Shown here in pieces: positions 1 through 8,161 of a stretch of DNA of 40,000 nucleotides (the first letter of the stretch is position 1; every line of letters starts with the position of its first letter). A model generated the notes under the pieces. The model was not told where the DNA came from and did no database searches. It was given only the letters and a program-made list of their open reading frames with translations. Location: the NCBI GenBank assembly GCA_032718475.1, contig JAUCBJ010002937.1, positions 1-40,000 of the forward strand, read 5' to 3'. The position numbers were made by a program, and so were the translations under genes. This DNA comes from Nemertoderma westbladi. Lineage: Eukaryota > Xenacoelomorpha > Nemertodermatida > Nemertodermatidae.

Positions 1-505
1 AGATTGATTAAATTGATCGGTAGTTAGTTAGGTAACAGTTTATACTTTCGATAATTCAAGCAGTTTACAAAAGGCCGGTGTTTCTGGCTTAGACAGCAAT
101 AACAACAAAGTATCAAGAAAAAACAGTAAGACTGAACACTCTCCTTATGATCGACTAAAAGCTACACGTCGACAGGAAAAATCGTTCTGATTGGCTCAAG
201 CCAAACAAAGAACCTTGCATCTAATGGCTGTTTCCATGTCAGCAACCAGCTGCTAGATGTCGTAATATGAATTATCACGGCTAAGCTATGAAAGGTAGTT
301 GGTGCATTGCAGGTTTTTTGCCTTACCATGTCCACTAAAACACGTATATAGCAGAATGATTTTTATGTCCGTTAAAACACCTGTAAAGGTACCTTGCGGG
401 CGAGGGGAATATATATACAGTCAGAAAACCTTTTTAGAGTATTCCAGCGCCTGGGGGGGAACTGGCCAGCAAAGGCAAACGTATCAGTTATCCCACAAAA
501 GCTTT
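1..505. other. Unassigned sequence left of the outer element
   Basis: No convincing gene is seen in this stretch. It has short open frames only, and none resembles a known family. The Asn-rich Gag-like reading of the outer BEL element begins just to its right, but the coiled-coil Gag region that should precede it (as at 1871-2536 in the inner element) is absent. This stretch is therefore probably the end of another insertion or a rearranged flank. The boundary near 490-510 is approximate. Confidence 0.4.
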
Positions 506-524
506 TACAAATACTAATTTAAAT

Positions 525-769
525 GTGCAAAATATTCCAAATAATAGCCCTAATTCTGAACAAAATAATTTAAATAATTTAGATAACAATGTTGCGTTAG
601 ATAATAATCCCAGGGAAATCAAGCAAAATAATATTATCAATAACGGTGCAATTAATACGAACATAGGGGGGACAGGTGGTCCGGCCAGCGAGAGCCTACA
701 AGGCCACGTAGGTAAGCAGGGAGTAGCGTGGGTGAGTCAACCCAACGGGAGCCTGCAAGGCCACATAGT
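525..769 (+). pseudogene. Outer element gag fragment, Asn-rich part
   Basis: The frame from 525 reads as an Asn-rich protein (many NN and NNL/NNP runs), then a Gly-rich stretch and a degenerate repeat with the motif LQGH. The same order, Asn-rich then GLVGH repeats, is seen in the inner element at 2514-3150, so this is homologous Gag sequence. The reading is cut at 769 by the inner element and resumes at 11948. The open frame continues to 803 only because it runs into the LTR. Function is unknown; the composition suggests a disordered region. Confidence 0.7.
765..769 (+). repeat. Target-site duplication (left) of the inner element
   Basis: ATAGT lies directly before the TG that opens the 5' LTR, and the same five bases follow the CA that closes the 3' LTR (11948-11952). 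Five bases fits LTR-element integration. Confidence 0.9.
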
Positions 770-1307
770 TGTTAGCTTATTCAATCCCGCCAACACCCCA
801 TAAAGTTATTAGCCGATAAGCAATATTGGGAGCCACGAGATTGGGCAATTAACCAACTCGTGCCATCCCAATGAGAGTGGGAAGGAAGCACACAATAGAG
901 GGTCAGGGGCCAAACCCCTAACCCAGGGAGAACAGGTGGAGTGAACGGGAATACTCCACGGGGCGCCAACAAGGGTATTAACCAATCAGAGGGGGGAATG
1001 GCATCGATTGAGTAGCAGTAAGGCCACCGTGTAATATAACCAATAACCTATTAATCAGTGATTCAGTTATCTCAGTGCAGCAGTGCTAGCGTAGGGTACA
1101 GCCAATTAGTTTAGTTAGGGGATCACGGGACTTTAGTTACCGTATCCCGCCTACCGTATAATTCACAATATATCTATATCCTATAACCTATTATTATACA
1201 CCGAACTTCAGAACTCAGTTATCTTTATTTCACTCTTATACACGGCGGGGACGCGTGGACTAAATACCACATCGGATAAATCGGGATCCCTCCTGGATCC
1301 CGTCACA
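770..1307 (+). repeat. 5' LTR of the inner element
   Basis: This 538-bp direct repeat matches 11410-11947 with one difference seen by eye. It begins TGTTAGC and ends CCCGTCACA. An inverted repeat CGGGATCC/GGATCCCG lies at 1282-1302, five bases before the end. A short antisense open frame inside it is present in both copies only because the LTRs are near-identical. Confidence 0.95.
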
Positions 1308-1386
1308 GTAACTAAAACCGAGCTGCCGCCCTAGTTAAACTCTAAGAACTGCAACCTAGCTAGCCGAATCATCAACCACAAACGAG

Positions 1387-1989
1387 ATGAGTGAATCGGG
1401 CGAGACACCGACGCGGACCCCGGGCGAAGATCAAACGATCCGCGAGGCCGCGACCAAACGATACAGGCCCACGACGCCGGAGCCATCGATAACGGGCGAA
1501 CCGGAAGCACAGGACGAGGAGGGCCTGGAACCCGAAGTCGAGCCAAGAGAGAGAGAGAGAGCGAGACGGAGGGAGAGGGAGATGAGTCGACACGGGACGG
1601 AGAACGGCGCGCCGATGTCGCCGGCCAGCTACCGGCCGAGGGCGACGAGCGGCCCACCGAAACGGCGACGGTGGGGCCGACGGTGCGACGCCGGACACGA
1701 AGAGACGGAGGAGAGATTGGTACCGATGTCGCCGGCCAGCTACAGGCCGAGGGCGACGGATGGCCCACCGGAACGGCGACGGTGGAGCCGCCGGTACGAC
1801 GTCGGACCCGGAGGGACGGAGGAGAGGTCGGCGACGAGGACGTCGGGGTTTCTGAGCGACTTGGTGGTGAGTGGTGAGAGAGATAGGTGCCGCATACCGC
1901 CTCGACGTGGCAGAGCAAGGTCAGAAGGAAATGGAGGAACGGCTAGAGGAGGGGAGAGCGCGGTTAGCGAGGGAAGCGGCATTGATTAA
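1387..1989 (+). CDS. Inner element gag, N-terminal basic region
   Basis: The first ATG after the 5' LTR opens a 200-codon frame 80 bp downstream of the LTR. The predicted product is Arg/Glu/Pro-rich, with an RERERARRRERE stretch and a 37-residue tandem repeat (SYRPRAT...) encoded at 1615-1836. I do not recognise a domain. Its position marks it as the start of Gag. The likely continuation is the coiled-coil frame that opens at 1871, which requires a change of frame between about 1870 and 1989. A third frame is also open across 1671-1877, so the choice of frame in this GC-rich stretch is not certain. Confidence 0.5.
   Translation: MSESGETPTRTPGEDQTIREAATKRYRPTTPEPSITGEPEAQDEEGLEPEVEPRERERARRREREMSRHGTENGAPMSPASYRPRATSGPPKRRRWGRRCDAGHEETEERLVPMSPASYRPRATDGPPERRRWSRRYDVGPGGTEERSATRTSGFLSDLVVSGERDRCRIPPRRGRARSEGNGGTARGGESAVSEGSGID
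1615..1836 (+). repeat. 111-bp coding tandem repeat in gag
   Basis: Two copies of a 111-bp unit start with ATGTCGCCGGCCAGCTAC at 1615 and, with one change, at 1726. The length is a multiple of three, so the repeat adds 37 residues without changing frame. Confidence 0.8.
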
Positions 1990-2536
1990 AGAGAACGGTG
2001 AGAGGGTCGAAAGGGCTTTGAGGAGCCTTAGGGAGAGTGACGAAATAGAGGAAAAGGAGTGTAGAGAGCGTGAGGCTAGGGAGGAAAGGGAACGCAGAGA
2101 GCGTGAGGCAAGGGAGGACGAGGAACGCAAGGAACGTGAGGCAAGAAGGGAAAAGGAACGCAAGGAATATGAGGCAAGAAGGGAAAAGGAACGCAAAGAA
2201 CGTGAGGCGAGACGAAGGGAGAACGCTAAGAGTGTAGTAGAGTCGGCCAGACGGGACAGCCAGGAGAGTGAGGAGAGAGGGGCAAAGGCTGAGCGAGAGT
2301 TAAGGGAATTAGAGAAACGCCAAGGTGTATCGGCAAAAAATAAGATTAGACGGGCGCACGAGCTGGAATTGGTCCGAGTGTTGCCGTCTGAAAGCGGGGC
2401 CGGCTCGAGTATTTTTGAGGAGCCAGGGGCCGTAGATACATTTATTAATACCCCACTGACAGGGACCGCACGACAGACTCAAGACTGGTGCGACCGTACG
2501 AGCGGGGGGGGGGTAATAATAATAATGGTACAGTAG
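1871..2536 (+). CDS. Inner element gag, coiled-coil region
   Basis: The frame is open from 1871 to a TAG at 2534-2536. It encodes a strongly charged helix-forming segment made of repeats such as EREAREERERRE and RREKERKE over roughly residues 20-160, typical of a long coiled coil. In Gag such a region would drive multimerisation; that role is inferred. Next comes a short ordinary region (HELELVRVLP). The frame ends just after a 10-G tract at 2504-2513, where the Asn-rich frame takes over. One extra G would make the two frames continuous. The start codon is not defined because this is probably internal to Gag. Confidence 0.65.
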   Translation: MVREIGAAYRLDVAEQGQKEMEERLEEGRARLAREAALIKENGERVERALRSLRESDEIEEKECREREAREERERREREAREDEERKEREARREKERKEYEARREKERKEREARRRENAKSVVESARRDSQESEERGAKAERELRELEKRQGVSAKNKIRRAHELELVRVLPSESGAGSSIFEEPGAVDTFINTPLTGTARQTQDWCDRTSGGGVIIIMVQ

Positions 2537-3369
2537 ACGTTGTTGATATTAATAGTACCGTATGGGATAACACTAATCAAACCTTTGTTGCAGGAAATAC
2601 TTTGCCTAGTGGTAGTAATTTAAATTTAAATCAGAACAATCCCAATACTAATGTAGAAAATAATTCTAATGTTGATGTAGTTACGCAAAATAATTCAAAT
2701 AATCGAAATAATAATCCGAATTCGGACCTACAAAATAACTTAAATAATGCAATTACACAGAATAATTCGAATAATTTAAATAATGATTTTAGCCCGAATT
2801 TACAAAATAATTCAGTTAACGTGGTCGCGCAGAGTAATGCAAATGGTTTTGTTTCAAGCGAGCAAATTAATTCCGTTTCTAATATGGGTGCTATTAATGT
2901 AAACACGTCGGGCCTACGTAACCAGGGAGCAGAGGGCCTGGTAGGCCACGTAGTTAGTAGACAGGGAGCAGAGGGCCTGGTAGGCCACGTAGTTAGTAGA
3001 CAGGGAGCAGAGGGCCTGGTAGGCCACGTAGTTAGTAGACAGGGAGCAGAGGGCCTGGTAGGCCACGTAGTTAGTAGACAGGGAGCAGAGGGCCTGGTAG
3101 GCCGCGTAGTTGGTAGGCAGGGAGTAGAGGGCCTGGAAGGCCACGCAATGGCAGAGGGAGAGGCGGGGGTGAATAGACCCGACTGTGGTAGGGTTGATGT
3201 GTCGACTAGAGAGATATATAGTAGCGGGGCGAGAGGTAGCGAAGTAGAATGTAGCGAGTGGGGGGGGGGGCTACAAGGGCCCCACAACAGAGAGTTAGCG
3301 GCGAGAGGGGGGGGGGGCAGAGAGTGTCCCACAGCCGTCAGCGGACAATGCGAGGGCCGAACAAGGTAA
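2488..3369 (+). CDS. Inner element gag, Asn-rich and VGH-repeat region
   Basis: From the 10-G tract at 2504-2513 this frame encodes about 125 residues dominated by Asn, with NNSNN and NNLNN motifs. Six 13-residue repeats follow, QGAEGLVGHVVSR and variants (2923-3150), then a Gly/Arg region. The Asn-rich DNA is AT-rich and stands out from the GC-rich DNA on both sides. The frame is likely left at the 11-G tract 3260-3270, since the next frame (EWGGG then ATRAP) matches the outer copy, where the corresponding tract has 12 G and the frames join. The homologous Asn-rich segment at 525-660 supports real coding. Function is unknown; a disordered, prion-like assembly role is possible. Confidence 0.6.
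   Translation: MRPYERGGGNNNNGTVDVVDINSTVWDNTNQTFVAGNTLPSGSNLNLNQNNPNTNVENNSNVDVVTQNNSNNRNNNPNSDLQNNLNNAITQNNSNNLNNDFSPNLQNNSVNVVAQSNANGFVSSEQINSVSNMGAINVNTSGLRNQGAEGLVGHVVSRQGAEGLVGHVVSRQGAEGLVGHVVSRQGAEGLVGHVVSRQGAEGLVGRVVGRQGVEGLEGHAMAEGEAGVNRPDCGRVDVSTREIYSSGARGSEVECSEWGGGLQGPHNRELAARGGGGRECPTAVSGQCEGRTR
2923..3150 (+). repeat. 39-bp coding tandem repeat in gag
   Basis: The unit begins CAGGGAGCAGAGGGCCTGGT and is 39 bp long. It occurs at 2923, 2962, 3001 and 3040 nearly perfectly, with diverged copies at 3079 and 3118. It encodes 13 residues centred on GLVGHVV. The outer copy has only diverged LQGH versions, so the array has expanded in the inner element. Confidence 0.9.
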
Positions 3370-6300
3370 ACCGCAACAACCGGCAACGGAAAGTAATAGG
3401 GGGATTGCGAGTATCCCCAGCGACGTGCGATCGAGCAGAGAAAGACAGGTTGATGTCGCGGGAGGGCAGACGGAGTGTCGAGCCCGATCAGAGGAGGAAA
3501 GAAGAACAGTGGGGTTTAACCGGGAGGTCGACGAGAGATCTCGTGAGCGGGAATATTCCACTGATAGGAGAAGAGAGGAAGACAGTAGTAGAAGTATCGC
3601 CGCAAACGATAGAAGAGCGAGGACGGACAGCGAGCCGTCGGTAGTCGAGATGAGAACGGAGAGTCAGTGGGGTCGGACTCCGGGAGATTGCCGTCGCCCC
3701 GGAGGGATGCGATCCGGTGAGACGCATTACACGCCGAGAGAGGGGTACGCGATGTACCAGTACGAAGATGAAAACAGTGGAGAGGGGGGTCGAAGAGAAA
3801 CTTTCCGACGGAATATACCTACCGATCGAGAATACGGTAGCCGCGGGGAGGATTATTCGAGAAGAATAAACTTCGATCCCGAGCAACACATGCAGACTGT
3901 AGGGCATACTGTAGGTCTTACTGCACATACCGTAGGCCATACTGAGAGAGGGAATGTAGGCGATAGGATAGCGCGGACAACGGGATTAAACCCGGAAGTC
4001 GCGGAATACATACCGGCGGGTAGGCCAGAAGCTGATAGACCTATACCGGTACCAGCACAGCAGTATGACTACAGCATGCAGGGACATAACATATACCCAG
4101 GGGAGGGGGGAATTATTGCGGATAGGTGCATGGGCCCCAACGTATTAACATCAACCCCAGTACCAGACATACCGGTGGGGGGGGGACAGGGTGACATTCC
4201 CCCATCACAATATCAACAATATACCCCGACAGGAACAAGAACAACGAGACCCCTAGATGAAAACAGGTCGTGTGATACAGACATATGGAGGGGGCCGCTA
4301 CCCCCGATGACATATCCGAGTCAGAGAAGATCAAGAAATAGGACGGACGAACCGCACCAGACAGGGGAAACTATACAGCACCCGTCGAATCCATTAGAAG
4401 CGCAGGCAATGGGGATGGCCACGTTGATCGATGCGTTGAAAACGAGGATCGAATTACCACCCGTGGAACCGTTCAAATTCGATGGGAGCAGGCCGGAAGA
4501 ATACTTACAGTTTCGGCGAATGTATAGTAACGAAATACTAACAAAAAACTTGACGCAGGCGGAGTGCCTAAAGTATCTACAAGTGTACACGGGAGGCCCA
4601 GCGTACGACATCGTGAGGCAATATCAGGGAATAGAGGGCGGCTTCACGACAGCATGGCGGGCACTGGATAGGGAATACGGGCACCCGGCCAAGATCATCA
4701 GGCAAACGCTGAGAGGCATAACATCGGGTGGCCTACAGGATAATCCCGTTAGCATTAAGACGTTTGCTAACAAAGTCGAGAAGGCGCTGATCGTGCTGAA
4801 GACGCTAGACGCGCCATACGAGCTCAACGCGTCCAATAACATCACCACGATAGCGCAGGCACTACCGAGCTGGCTGCGCAACAAATGGAGGAAGATCGCT
4901 TTCTCCACCCGAGATAAGAAGGGTGCGGAACCAGGTTTAGAAGAAATGTCAAACTTCTTAAATTACGAGGCTGAACTAATAACGGACCCAGTCTATAGTG
5001 AAGATAGCCTGGGAAAGGGACCAAAGACAGATCACTACAGGCCCAAACCAGAGCACAATACATCAAACGCGTTACCGAGACTCAGGCAATCATTGCCATA
5101 TGCAGCGACGCAGGGGACTGCAAGTCCACAGGCAAACGAAGATAAGACAACATCATGGAACGGACAGGGGAACAATAACAACATGAACAAACATAACCCC
5201 AGTACGTCCAGTAGGCCAAATCCAGTCAATAAGAATAGTAGGGACTTTGGTACGAATATAACTGCGATACGCAACGCATTGTATAAAGAGGGCTATGACC
5301 CAAAAGGCAAATGCCAGTTACACGCAAATGCGCTTCATAAAACCATGAACTGCAGGTACTGGCAGGCGCTACCGAGGCAAGACCAGATAGATTACTCGTC
5401 GAGCAATAAAATCTGCTCGCGATGTGTGAAGAGTGGACACAAGGCCAGGGAATGCCAAGAGAAGCCGGTCAAGTTTGGCCAAAGGAGAGGCCAGACGATG
5501 GCAACGAGCACAATAGGGGCGAAGAAGAGAGGAACAGTGCTACTTGGAGTAGTACCAGTACGAGTGATCGGGGAAGGCAATCGATCAGTAACAACACTAA
5601 TGCTGGTTGATAGTGGAGCTGCCTTCACATTAGTTGAGGAATGGGTAGCCGAAGAAATAGGGTTGAGAACGAGGCCAAGCAGGATGGCGGTGACAACCAT
5701 CTCTAGCAAAGACGAGATCCTAGAGATGAGGACAGGACGGTGCGCAATTGCAGCAGTGGCACCAGGATGCGATTATGGGGCAACCATCGACCCCATCCAA
5801 GTAATAGAGTCAATTAACATCAATGCCAGGCGGCCAACCAACATCGAGGTCGAGCAATACAAATTCCTGGACAACATTGACTTCTCGATCCCAGACGTGG
5901 ACGTTAGGAAGGTATCCATCATAGTAGGAATGGACTGCCCGACGGCCCACGAAAGAATGCAAACAGTCTTCGGCGAAGACAAGCAGAGTGACCCGGTGGC
6001 CATATTAACACCATTCGGGTGGACACTGACAGGCCCAATTAAGAGTAATATACCATTCAATGTGTCCGAGAGTTCAGGATGCATGGTGCCAGGAACCGAC
6101 GAGATAGAGGAGAGGTCAGAGATGGGCAATAGTGGTAGACAGCTAGAAGTAGAAGCAACACCAAGAGAGTGGGCGGAGGTGAATGGTATGGATGCAGAAG
6201 ATCTGGAGACGATGGGTTGGAATAAGGGTCCCAGCAAGTATCGGTATGGAGATGGAGAGGAGCGGACGGTGGAGTGTCGGGAGGACAAACCGGAGAAGTG

Positions 6301-6910
6301 TCCGGTGGAGTGTCCAGAGGAGCGTCCGGAAGAGACGCCGGTCCGGTTGAGAGGCATACCGACAAGGGGGAAGCCGAGTAAGAATACAAGATGGAAAGGG
6401 AGACGATGTGAGACGATCAGACCAGGGGCAGAGAAGCCCATGAATAAACATATGGTGGACAAAGGAGCCGGGAGAGTAGGAGGCGTACTACGTACGCACG
6501 CGGAACTGACAGAGTGCGAGGGGGCATTACATGGGCAGACATCGTGTATACCGAAGGACGAACGGGGGTCGTTGAAGCCTTTAATGCCAGCACACATATT
6601 AAGGGGGAGGCCAGCAGAGGTGGCATCTAAGATTAAGGAGAAGAACAGGGGCGGCATTATACCGCCGGGTGACACGTTGAAGGGTGGCACTTTGCCGCCA
6701 AGGGACGACCACGAGATCAGAAACATAAATAACAGACAGCATTTACCAAAACAGGAGAAAAGACCACCTATCGAATTGACAAGGAGAGCGGAGCGAAGAA
6801 TTAGAGAACCTATAGGGGGGCAGTGGGAGAGTTGCCTGCTGGAGGAATCACCCCTTGGGTCGCTGAGTTGTCCAACAGGTTGGACTGGGATGGAAGAGTT
6901 AGATCCATAA
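3317..6910 (+). CDS. Inner element gag-protease polyprotein with divergent tail
   Basis: The frame is open from the 11-G tract at 3307-3317 to TAA at 6908-6910 (about 1,197 codons). A start codon is not required if it continues Gag. Residues about 373-560 match the BEL/Pao Gag region called DUF1759 (EPFKFDG, EEYLQFRRMY, TAWRALDREYG). A degenerate C/H cluster lies near residue 665, and a perfect zinc knuckle CSRCVKSGHKAREC near 699-712. The aspartic protease (DUF1758/A17-like) follows, with VDSGAAFTLVEEW near residue 763 and GMDCPTAHE near 870. After the protease the RT, RNase H and integrase core are missing. The tail keeps only short integrase-like scraps (GRVGG near 1051, LMPAHILRGRP near 1088) and then stops. 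The outer element has the same Gag-protease arrangement. Confidence 0.85.
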   Translation, partial: AESVPQPSADNARAEQGKPQQPATESNRGIASIPSDVRSSRERQVDVAGGQTECRARSEEERRTVGFNREVDERSREREYSTDRRREEDSSRSIAANDRRARTDSEPSVVEMRTESQWGRTPGDCRRPGGMRSGETHYTPREGYAMYQYEDENSGEGGRRETFRRNIPTDREYGSRGEDYSRRINFDPEQHMQTVGHTVGLTAHTVGHTERGNVGDRIARTTGLNPEVAEYIPAGRPEADRPIPVPAQQYDYSMQGHNIYPGEGGIIADRCMGPNVLTSTPVPDIPVGGGQGDIPPSQYQQYTPTGTRTTRPLDENRSCDTDIWRGPLPPMTYPSQRRSRNRTDEPHQTGETIQHPSNPLEAQAMGMATLIDALKTRIELPPVEPFKFDGSRPEEYLQFRRMYSNEILTKNLTQAECLKYLQVYTGGPAYDIVRQYQGIEGGFTTAWRALDREYGHPAKIIRQTLRGITSGGLQDNPVSIKTFANKVEKALIVLKTLDAPYELNASNNITTIAQALPSWLRNKWRKIAFSTRDKKGAEPGLEEMSNFLNYEAELITDPVYSEDSLGKGPKTDHYRPKPEHNTSNALPRLRQSLPYAATQGTASPQANEDKTTSWNGQGNNNNMNKHNPSTSSRPNPVNKNSRDFGTNITAIRNALYKEGYDPKGKCQLHANALHKTMNCRYWQALPRQDQIDYSSSNKICSRCVKSGHKARECQEKPVKFGQRRGQTMATSTIGAKKRGTVLLGVVPVRVIGEGNRSVTTLMLVDSGAAFTLVEEWVAEEIGLRTRPSRMAVTTISSKDEILEMRTGRCAIAAVAPGCDYGATIDPIQVIESININARRPTNIEVEQYKFLDNIDFSIPDVDVRKVSIIVGMDCPTAHERMQTVFGEDKQSDPVAILTPFGWTLTGPIKSNIPFNVSESSGCMVPGTDEIEERSEMGNSGRQLEVEATPREWAEVNGMDAEDLETMGWNKGPSKYRYGDGEERTVECREDKPEKCPVECPEERPEETPVRLRGIPTRGKPSKNTRWKGRRCETIRPGAEKPMNKHMVDKGAGRVGGVLRTHAELTECEGALHGQTSCIPKDERGSLKPLMPAHILRGRPAEVASKIKEKNRGGIIPPGDTLKGGTLPPRDDHEIRNINNRQHLPKQEKRPPIELTRRAERRIREPIGGQWESCLLEESPLGSLSCPTGWTGMEELDP

Positions 6911-6982
6911 AAGGTGCGGGCAGAGGTGTTACCTGTCTCTTAGAAGGAGCACCTTAGAGCGGAGTTAGTGTGGAGTTTAGTC

Positions 6983-7029
6983 GTCCAAGTTTTGGACTGA
7001 GGGGGGTGGGATTGAGGGCGAGACGCCCT
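6983..7029 (+). other. Two conserved hairpins just downstream of the gag-protease stop
   Basis: Inverted repeats GTCCAA-GTT-TTGGAC (6983-6997) and AGGGCG-AGA-CGCCCT (7015-7029) are separated by a G-rich spacer. The outer element has the same pair at 25519-25565 after its integrase, with a changed first loop and stem length. Retention of pairing in a diverged copy suggests an RNA structure; the role is unknown. Confidence 0.6.
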
Positions 7030-7045
7030 TCCCACACAAATAAAA

Positions 7046-7650
7046 TAAAATAAAATAAAATAAAAAATAAGAGTTAGTTAGTTAGTTAGTAGGTACGTAG
7101 TACCTAGAGTTAGTTAGTTAGAGTTAGTTAGTTAGTTAGTAGGTACGTAGTGCCTAAAGTTAGAGTTAGAAGGTACGTAGTACCTAGAGTTAGAGAGTTA
7201 GTAGGTACGTAGTACCAATAGTTAGTTAGAGTTAGAGGGTACGTAGTACCTAGAGTTAGAGAGTTAGTAGGTACGTAGTACCTAGTTAGAGTTAGAGTTA
7301 GAGGGTACGTAGTACCGATAGTTAGGGAGTTAGAGGGTACGTAGTACCGATAGTTAGAGAGTTAGTAGGTACGTAGTACCTAGTTAGAGTTAGAGTTAGA
7401 GGGTACGTAGTACCGATAGTTAGAGAGTTAGTAGGTACGTAGTACCTAGTTAGAGTTAGAGTTAGAGGGTACGTAGTACCGATAGTTAGAGAGTTAGTAG
7501 GTACGTAGTACCTAGTTAGAGTTAGAGTTAGAGGGTACGTAGTACCAATAGTTAGTTAGAGTTAGTAGGTACGTAGTACCTAGTTAGAGTTAGAGTTAGT
7601 AGGTACGTGGTACCTAGTCAGAGTTAGAGTTAGAGGGTGCGTAGTACCAT
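7046..7650 (+). repeat. Array of GGTACGTAGTACC palindromes in a GTTAG-rich tandem repeat
   Basis: After a short AAAAT-type microsatellite (7041-7068) comes about 580 bp of GAGTTA/GTTAG repeats. These carry the 13-bp inverted repeat GGTAC-GTA-GTACC about 17 times (14 exact by eye). Spacing alternates between about 29 and 36 bp, giving a composite unit of roughly 64 bp. The outer element has a looser array of similar palindromes in the same place (29618-30010). The array would form a row of small RNA hairpins between the protease and the accessory gene. No coding frame runs through it. Confidence 0.85.
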
Positions 7651-8114
7651 TAGTTAGAGAGAGAGAGTAAGAGGTAAAAGGGGTAAATAGGATATAGATA
7701 TTAGTTAGCAGTAAGTAGAGTTAGTAGAGAGAGGGGGGCATATGAGTGCAGCTGGATAAATCGTGTGGCCACACGACGCATACTGCTGTACTGCATAGGC
7801 CCACTGAGTAGGCCAGAATATGGATCAGAGAGAGAATAGAATAAATCCATAGGCAGTAGTAAGTAGTAGGACAGTAGAATCAAAGAAAAATAAATAAATA
7901 AATAGAATAGGGCTAAAAATCGGAAAATAGTGGTAACACAAGGAAAGTCGTTCTAGAACATAATAAAAGTAACGGACGGAAATTGTAAATTAGGCTGATT
8001 TACTAGCTCCGAAATTAATTAGATTAAATTAAGCTTGAAAGGCGCAGTTAAGTAGAAAAGTAGGCCATTATCGAACTGTACGAAACATCTTAATACATCA
8101 CTCATCTGTATTGC
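7651..8114 (+). other. Noncoding spacer before the accessory gene
   Basis: This is A/G-rich sequence with scattered stops in all plus-strand frames. The part from about 8070 is recognisably similar to 30150-30210 in the outer element (for example GGCCATTA and ACATCTT), so it is a leader kept in both. No promoter or RNA gene is evident. Confidence 0.5.
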
Positions 8115-8142
8115 GCCTTGGTAAGGCACCACCCTGCAGGTG
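8115..8142 (+). other. Twin hairpins just upstream of the accessory gene
   Basis: GCCTT-GGT-AAGGC (8115-8127) is followed by CACC-CTGCA-GGTG (8130-8142), 20 bp before the ATG at 8162. The outer element has CACC-AATTG-GGTG at the same place (about 30216-30228), before its remnant of the same gene. The pairing arms are kept while the loop changes. A role in translation or splicing of the second gene is possible but unproven. Confidence 0.5.
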
Positions 8143-8161
8143 AGCGAGTGTAGTGTTCGGA

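Noticed and set aside
299-517. 72-codon open frame at the left edge
   Set aside because: No family resemblance or compositional support, and it is of a length expected by chance.
781-972. 63-codon minus-strand open frame, repeated at 11421-11612
   Set aside because: It lies wholly inside the LTR and is present twice only because the LTRs are nearly identical. There is no recognisable domain.
1331-1918. 195-codon minus-strand open frame
   Set aside because: Low-complexity Ser/Arg/Pro shadow of the GC-rich gag start.
2631-3386. 251-codon minus-strand open frame
   Set aside because: Shadow of the Asn-rich and VGH repeats; its content is just the reverse of the tandem repeat.
5773-6726. 317-codon minus-strand open frame
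   Set aside because: Antisense to the gag-protease frame in GC-rich sequence; Ser/Pro-rich with no family resemblance. The plus-strand protein has clear motifs.
7069-7650. Telomere-like TTAG/GTTAG repeats
   Set aside because: The GTTAG runs are mixed with palindromes, confined within the retroelement, and paralleled at the same place in the outer element. This is not a telomeric array.
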